DNA from: JAWXBR01 sp046595995
Lineage (GTDB): Bacteria > Bacteroidota > Ignavibacteria > Kapaibacteriales > Kapaibacteriaceae
Assembly: GCA_046595995.1 (NCBI GenBank)
Contig: JBKJNB010000131.1
Span: 1-64,000, forward strand
Length of the DNA stretch: 64,000 nt
Direction: 5' to 3'
In this document: positions 60,001 through 64,000 of the stretch, one piece after another
How positions within the stretch are numbered: position 1 is the stretch's first letter
Layout: each line of letters opens with the position of its first letter
Notes under the pieces: model-generated
What the model was told of the DNA's origin: nothing
Database searches by the model: none
The model's input: only the letters and a program-made list of their open reading frames with translations
Program-made: the position numbers and the translations under genes

Positions 60001-61710
60001 TATGCGGTGCGGCAATGCAGGATCACCAAGTATGCCCGCAAGATCAAGTGCTCTAGTTGAGACATTCAGTTCGTACTTCGGACGGTTCATGTCTTGTGCA
60101 TGCAGCACACCGCTGGCAGCGAGTGTCTGTGTTGAGCTGACGTCTAGTAGGGTGTCTACGGTGTCACGGTTCGTGGCCGGAAGTTCTAGATCGAGGGTAT
60201 CGATTGAGATGTTGCCGGCACCATCGGCAGAAGCCAATAGCGCAGTCTTGCGCACTACGAGTCCGGAAACAGTCGAACGATCGAGCTGCAGATCGACCAC
60301 AGCCTTCATCGTACTGAGTTCAAAGCCCGTTCCCTGAATGCTCAATCTGCCGTTCATATCGGTGTCGAGTTTCGAGCTATCGGGGAGAAAGACTTTTAAC
60401 TGGCCTTTCGTAATTGCGAGATTAGCGCGGTATCCAATTTCCTTTCCCTTTAGGTATAACGACAATTCGCCATCAAACCGTCCCGGACGATCGGCGGCGT
60501 GAAGGTCGAACCATAGACTGTCTTCTGGTGGACCTCGCATACGCAGGCGCTCAAAACGTGTTTGCGAAAGGAAGGTCAATTCTGGTAATGGAATAAATGG
60601 CAGTCTGTGACGTAGGTCTGCGTACACAGCAGTTGAATTCGCAAGCGATACGTCGAGGAATAACGGTTTTGAATTGTCCACATACATAATCTTGATTTTG
60701 CCGAAGAGTTCTGTGCGATCCGCTCTCAGCTCAACATCATCAAGAACGAGATCACGTCCATCGAATGTTGCGTATGTGCGCAGGTTGTAACCATCGCGTA
60801 TTTCGAGCTCTGGTAAGAAGTATGTGATGTCCGGACCCCACACGCGATCAGCCTCGATGTAGGCATTCATTGGATGTTTGCGTAAGGAGTCTTTCGAGAC
60901 TGCACCGAAGAAGTCAACACTATCAGCATCGACACGTAGCCCAATGTTCGACCCATTCGTACGCAGTGTCAACGTTGGTACACTCAAGCCTCCGTGCCAA
61001 AGGCGAATGGATGTAACGAGATCTTTGACTTCGAACGGAGAGTACGGGTTGGTGTACGACATCCTGTTAATCGACGCGGAAAAATCCTCGGCTTTCAACG
61101 CTGCGCGAGCCGACGCGTGCAATTCAAGGTCGCGAATGCTTAGGTGTCTTGGGTTAAAGTATCGACTGTCCCCCCATTCTTCGTTCATGTCGTTAACGTA
61201 AACCGTGCCGCCTTGAATGCGCAGCAGGCGTACGATTACAGTAAAATCTGGTAACTCTGATGTTGTGGTGTCGGCCGCCGGTTTTACGATGCGTTCGATA
61301 TTCCAAACGCTATCGCCCTTGTTGCGTTGTATATAGATCTGCGGTTTTTTAAGTGTTATCTCGTTGATAACGATAATGCTCTGTAGCAACGGCGCAAGAT
61401 CATACTTCAGTACAATCTCTTCTGCATCGAGCACGGTCGTGCCATTCGCATACAAGCGAGGGTGCTTAAGGACAATGCCGCGAAAAATGTCGAGTTGAAT
61501 ATCGTCAACCACGACCGTCCCAAGCAGCACGTCATTTAGCGCATTGATTGCAGTGCCACGAGCCCAGTCGCGAAAGATGTTCGTCTGGGTGAACAGAACA
61601 AGCAGAGCACAAAGAATAATCAGCGTGCCTACGATACGGTAGGTCCAAAGGAAAACGAAAGCCGCAGCTCGTCGCCACCAGGGGCGCTTCACTGGGGGCT
61701 TCTCCGTCAT
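57013..61710 (-). CDS. tamB: TamB-family translocation/assembly protein
   Basis: About 1565 residues from ATG 61710 (MTEKPPVKRPWWRRA), where a membrane anchor (IVGTLIILCALLVLFTQ) follows. The long middle is repetitive beta-structure (a bridge-like beta-taco) of AsmA/TamB type: 'VVDDIQLDIFRGIVLKHPRLYANG', 'DIQLVANDLSLAAAEPFLPM' and similar. The C-terminal DUF490 domain has ITLILFGRTQAELAS, QDATGAISSAALSGIL and LFGDVSYRFNGNVG. TamB-like proteins bridge the two membranes, moving lipids or helping barrel assembly. There is no adjacent TamA/BamA. The start overlaps the isocitrate dehydrogenase stop by four bases. Confidence 0.93.
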   Translation of the reverse strand: MTEKPPVKRPWWRRAAAFVFLWTYRIVGTLIILCALLVLFTQTNIFRDWARGTAINALNDVLLGTVVVDDIQLDIFRGIVLKHPRLYANGTTVLDAEEIVLKYDLAPLLQSIIVINEITLKKPQIYIQRNKGDSVWNIERIVKPAADTTTSELPDFTVIVRLLRIQGGTVYVNDMNEEWGDSRYFNPRHLSIRDLELHASARAALKAEDFSASINRMSYTNPYSPFEVKDLVTSIRLWHGGLSVPTLTLRTNGSNIGLRVDADSVDFFGAVSKDSLRKHPMNAYIEADRVWGPDITYFLPELEIRDGYNLRTYATFDGRDLVLDDVELRADRTELFGKIKIMYVDNSKPLFLDVSLANSTAVYADLRHRLPFIPLPELTFLSQTRFERLRMRGPPEDSLWFDLHAADRPGRFDGELSLYLKGKEIGYRANLAITKGQLKVFLPDSSKLDTDMNGRLSIQGTGFELSTMKAVVDLQLDRSTVSGLVVRKTALLASADGAGNISIDTLDLELPATNRDTVDTLLDVSSTQTLAASGVLHAQDMNRPKYELNVSTRALDLAGILGDPALPHRITADVKVDAQGFELDSLLGTVNGRIEEFALADRALLPFDLKLISRHDSASGRYLELSSSFASITASGDYVPSALFTSVGAAVETMADVIAARLQYFADSSHAVRPLSEPLTPVDVRFVATITDPVPLNAFFPAGMSISGGVRIVGHLAAGTDTLYVDVDTARIQDLLVEMDSLKIESDPLEFRLNARLRDLTSSPKVTNISLSAKGDSLVRINDLDLMKPLITMSLGLDTGSIVAKSDINDMAGYLRARVRFAPESATLDIDSAAFVLDTNQRLAWHTKERSTIAVNKGVYTVDSLTIVRDSSETIAVNGRFSLAKFDSLHVLVENFALSDISRFVPVADDDPLHFVSGNISSAKVKLHGTWAEPDIDVKVEAKEIVYNEALIGDLNAELKHHDRMVTGFATIDNPELEKDTIRTLDVKVVSLPLDLGLTDVKERLVPGKPVDIQLVANDLSLAAAEPFLPMVERLRGTADAKVSLVGTSDKMEFTGKANFSKTSFRTTATNVYYVADGSVSLQGERLVIDTIVIRNVRRDFRSRVPGVAYASGFLQFDGLTPKTIDFTIRTPGLTVMNAASAAKSPTVYGDLAISTGSTNPIHMYGSLDEPTLDGDIHVLYGNLTMPEDRSSTKKRVTTFDYVTSRDSTRDKYGSVFDMVRPITVYLPDNERREREIADSVSRDSLSNSLVVLPDDTTKSDTVLTSVTRKVLGGMVDNMRFGLNIFIDGPTLITMEIGTLETLVADVGMDFRRQPLRFSGRFIDNSIDLSGKLKVIEGESEYFFLKTFKASGLLDFDRGGLADPALNLTAKYNGSRQSGDGAEEFQVVIDITGTKNKPKLTFRVFIAGSEQTGSPSEITADAITLILFGRTQAELASSTGGVGSNLGQDATGAISSAALSGILNDLLGNNAAIRSVAIVQGADARDNRIVVSGQLFGDVSYRFNGNVGDVMGSNTFTVSVPFSALGDAEWLKYFMVEFGRSIVNQAGNVTRNDRAWELKVGARLP

Positions 61711-63089
61711 TCGCCCTGTGCTTTCGAGTATCGTGGCTGCCCCCCGGCTGTGTGAAGAAGCTCTACATGTCCCCAATCGAAACCGCGGTTCGACAATTCA
61801 TTCAAAAGCGTCGTGACCTCTGTGCGCGTTACGGCGCCGTCTGCCACATACCGACACCTAAACTCATCGACAAGCAGAATGTTCGGTTGTTCGCCCGGCC
61901 AGATTTTTGTGCCGCGATTTGAGATCGTGCGTAAGGTGAACGGGCCAACTAGTTCTGGCGGCGTCGGCATTCCGTCATGACGCATGAACACATCCGCGCC
62001 GTGTAGCATCCATGCCTCTGTTATTGTAGCGGGGGCAACAATGGCCGGTAACACCACAACTGGAATTTCAATGTCTTCTTCGACCACAGGGCGCAGTCGC
62101 TCGATAATGGCCGACGTAAACTCCGTCGTCGAAGCTTGTCCACCAAGGTCGCGCGTCTTAATGCCCGCCGCAAGCGCGGACACCAATGCATCCTGAATGA
62201 CACCTGCGTGGGCAACCATGCCCATGTACTGCAGCATTTGTACTGCAGAGACAAGCAGAGCCGTCGGATTTGCAAGTCCCTTACCTGCGATGTCCGGCGC
62301 AGAACCGTGCACGGCTTCGAACACCGCACATTCACGTCCGATATTGCCCCCTGGTGCGACACCAAGCCCCCCAACAATGCCTGCGCACAAATCGCTTACG
62401 ATGTCGCCATAGAGGTTTGGTAATACGAGGACGTCGAATTGTTCTGGACGTGTTACGAGCTGCATGCAGCAGTTGTCAACGATAATGTCATTGGCTTCTA
62501 TCTCTGTGTACTCCGCAGCTACCTGCCTGAACACCTCGAGGAAAAGTCCGTCTGTAATCTTATGAATGTTTGCTTTATGCACACACGTCACACGCTGACG
62601 TCCAAGCTTACGCGTTTCTTCGAAGGCGTAACGAATGGCAGCCATGGACCCCGGACGTGTAATGACTTTCAAACACTGAGCAACGTTGGGCGTTGAGAAA
62701 TACTCAATGCCTGAGTAAGTGTCCTCGATGTTCTCTCGAACCACGAGAATGTTAACATTCGTAAACCGTGTCTGCACCGCGGGCATCGATCGCGCTAGGC
62801 GAACGTTGGCGTACAGCTCGAGAGACTTGCGAATTGTAACGTTTACACTCTTGTGTCCGCCACCAACCGGAGTCGTCGTCGGTCCCTTCAGCGCTACTTT
62901 GTTGCGTTTTATAGAATCGAGTGTTGCAGCTGGTACACCTACACCAGTTCGTTCGATAGACGTGAGTCCGGCTTCGACCCGCTCCCATTCGATGGGCACG
63001 TTCGCTGCAGCAAATACGCGAACCACAGCTTCGGCTATTTCAGGCCCAATGCCGTCACCTTCAATCAATGTCACCTTGCGTAAACTCAT
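61707..63089 (-). CDS. icd: Isocitrate dehydrogenase (NAD(P)-type) with C-terminal extension
   Basis: 460 residues. The isopropylmalate/isocitrate dehydrogenase fold begins TLIEGDGIGPEIAEAVV. Substrate residues are in NVTIRKSLELYANVRLARS and RENIEDTYSGIEYF. The catalytic-site CVHKANIHKITDGLFLEVF and DVLVLPNLYGDIVSDLCAG metal site are followed by EAVHGSAPDIAGKGLANPTALLVSAV. About 120 extra residues after the core (LRTISNRGTKIWPGEQPNILLVDEFRCRY) match the extended form known from Thermus and Rickettsia. It provides 2-oxoglutarate and reducing power in the citric acid cycle. It is translationally coupled to tamB (ATGA overlap). Confidence 0.93.
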   Translation of the reverse strand: MSLRKVTLIEGDGIGPEIAEAVVRVFAAANVPIEWERVEAGLTSIERTGVGVPAATLDSIKRNKVALKGPTTTPVGGGHKSVNVTIRKSLELYANVRLARSMPAVQTRFTNVNILVVRENIEDTYSGIEYFSTPNVAQCLKVITRPGSMAAIRYAFEETRKLGRQRVTCVHKANIHKITDGLFLEVFRQVAAEYTEIEANDIIVDNCCMQLVTRPEQFDVLVLPNLYGDIVSDLCAGIVGGLGVAPGGNIGRECAVFEAVHGSAPDIAGKGLANPTALLVSAVQMLQYMGMVAHAGVIQDALVSALAAGIKTRDLGGQASTTEFTSAIIERLRPVVEEDIEIPVVVLPAIVAPATITEAWMLHGADVFMRHDGMPTPPELVGPFTLRTISNRGTKIWPGEQPNILLVDEFRCRYVADGAVTRTEVTTLLNELSNRGFDWGHVELLHTAGGQPRYSKAQGE

Positions 63090-63133
63090 CAGACCTTTCG
63101 CTTATGAACCCGTCAAAAAAACAAACGTCCTTG

Positions 63134-64000
63134 TTACAGAGATTCGATGATTAGTGCGCTCGCCTCACCACCACCGATACACAACGTCGCCAGACCATAT
63201 TTCTTGCCACGCTGCTTTAGTGCGTGGATGAGCGTCGTCAGAACGCGCGCACCACTTGCACCAATCGGATGTCCAATCGCAACAGCTCCACCATGCACAT
63301 TAATTCTATCGTGCATCAGGTCGAGCTCTTTCTTCGCTGCTAGCGTTACTACCGCAAACGCTTCGTTTATTTCAAACAGATCGATTGCATCAAGAGTCAT
63401 GCCTGCTTTTGCTACGACGCGTCGAATAGCTTCGATCGGAGCCGTTGTAAACCACAATGGGTCTTGAGCGAATGACACTTGTGCAACAATGCGTGCCATC
63501 GGCTTTAGTCCGTGCGTTTTCAATGCCGCCTCTGAGCAGACTACAAGTGCCGCGGCGCCATCGTTAATCGTTGATGCGTTAGCTGCCGTAACCGTACCAT
63601 CCTTCTTGAACACGGGTTTCAACGTTGGGATTTTATCGAAGGCCACTTTCCATGGTTCTTCGTCGTTTTCTACAACAACATCACCCTTACGTCCCTTGAT
63701 GGTTACCGGTACGATTTCGTTCTTGAAGTAGCCGGCCTTTTGTGCTTCCTGTGCGCGCGTATACGATGCGACAGTGTATTCGTCCTGTTGTTCGCGCGAG
63801 ATCCCGCACTCCGTTGCACATAGTTCAGCAGCATCTCCCATCGGCACCTGATTGTACACGTCCCACAAGCCATCCCACTGCATTAGGTCAACCATGCGTG
63901 CATTGCCGAACTTCACACCTTTGCGTGAGTCGAGCATTGCATGGGGTGCATTCGTCATCGACTCCTGACCCCCGGCAATCACGATCTCGGAGTCGCCGCA
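63134..64000 (-). CDS. Acetyl-CoA acetyltransferase (thiolase), C-terminal part
   Basis: About 289 residues; the 5' end lies beyond the right edge, where the frame is still open (CGDSEIVIAGGQESM). The acyl-accepting Cys of the N-terminal half is therefore outside. Thiolase marks are IAGGQESMTNAPH, the DPLWFTTAPIEAIRRV segment, DLFEINEAFAVVTLA, the catalytic His in VAIGHPIGASGARVL and Cys in LATLCIGGGEASALII. It joins or cleaves acetyl-CoA units (beta-oxidation or acetoacetyl-CoA synthesis). It is upstream of icd on the same strand, 44 bases away. Confidence 0.94.
   Translation of the reverse strand, partial: CGDSEIVIAGGQESMTNAPHAMLDSRKGVKFGNARMVDLMQWDGLWDVYNQVPMGDAAELCATECGISREQQDEYTVASYTRAQEAQKAGYFKNEIVPVTIKGRKGDVVVENDEEPWKVAFDKIPTLKPVFKKDGTVTAANASTINDGAAALVVCSEAALKTHGLKPMARIVAQVSFAQDPLWFTTAPIEAIRRVVAKAGMTLDAIDLFEINEAFAVVTLAAKKELDLMHDRINVHGGAVAIGHPIGASGARVLTTLIHALKQRGKKYGLATLCIGGGEASALIIESL

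Noticed and set aside
1..64000. CRISPR array or cas genes
   Set aside because: The repeats seen are two- or three-copy boundary duplications with no regular spacers, and no Cas-like protein is encoded.
1..64000. Prophage or integrative element
   Set aside because: No integrase, capsid, portal, terminase or relaxase patterns; tRNA genes have no att-like duplications beyond the short repeat between two tRNA genes.

Overview
The window reads as a chromosomal segment of a free-living, diderm, respiring bacterium of the Bacteroidota-Chlorobiota-Ignavibacteriota group, possibly close to the 'Candidatus Kapabacteria' lineage. The lineage is an inference. It rests on many secreted proteins that end in a type IX secretion (T9SS) C-terminal sorting domain, on PorX (response regulator fused to a PglZ domain), on LptE and TamB (outer membrane), and on Shine-Dalgarno sequences that are mostly weak. 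Base composition by eye is a little above 50% GC. Coding density is high and most neighbouring genes are separated by a few bases or overlap.

Layout. 1-3.4 kb: 5' part of a GH57 glucan branching enzyme (cut by the window edge), tRNA-His, a leucine-rich-repeat exported protein and rho. 3.4-7.3 kb: a cation efflux protein, two overlapping exported-protein genes (one with a 13-base homopolymer in its signal peptide) and an ISL3-type transposase remnant. 7.3-12.1 kb: aminotransferase, tsaE, porX, a thioesterase and a nucleotidyltransferase-like gene with a small overlapping partner. 12.1-20.4 kb: nuoG-nuoH-nuoI, a small outer-membrane protein, a HisA-like barrel, ruvA, yraN and two peptide/nickel-type ABC permeases. 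20.4-28.1 kb: a minus-strand run of exported and metabolic genes (T9SS cargo, Ntn-hydrolase-like protein, GNAT, pdxH, M1 peptidase, alpha/beta hydrolase, amidohydrolase). 28.3-32.3 kb: tRNA-Pro and an accessory stretch with a broken isochorismatase gene and a YVTN beta-propeller lipoprotein of foreign appearance. 32.4-44 kb: lipoprotein, a 954-residue T9SS protein with a TlpA-like head, rel, nuoJ-nuoK, a thioredoxin-like lipoprotein, a stand-alone UmuD-like peptidase, tRNA-Leu, tRNA-Val, nfu-mrp and a further T9SS protein. 44-50.5 kb: two tandem Asp-box propeller genes, a fumarylacetoacetase-family protein, a GT2 transferase, lptE and a metallo-beta-lactamase-fold hydrolase. 50.6-64 kb: nuoA-nuoB, anmK, a polytopic glycosyltransferase-like protein, nitronate monooxygenase, acyl-CoA dehydrogenase, tamB, isocitrate dehydrogenase and a thiolase cut by the window end.

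How they fit together. Complex I genes lie in three separate blocks (GHI, JK, AB). Together with isocitrate dehydrogenase, acyl-CoA dehydrogenase and thiolase they point to an aerobic or otherwise respiratory, fatty-acid-using metabolism. Cargo with T9SS domains, PorX, LptE and TamB describe an active cell envelope.

Two sequence-level patterns are not explained by the genes. First, the 8-mer AAGGGGCT occurs 22 times on the two strands (about 2 expected by base composition), always inside genes, in different reading frames, and several times as close doublets. Second, many gene boundaries carry short imperfect tandem duplications. At nuoG/nuoH and ruvA/hisA-like they look like duplications of a former start-stop overlap. 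These two patterns, the homopolymer in the Cys-rich secreted protein and the two-gene nucleotidyltransferase cassette are the best candidates for something undescribed.
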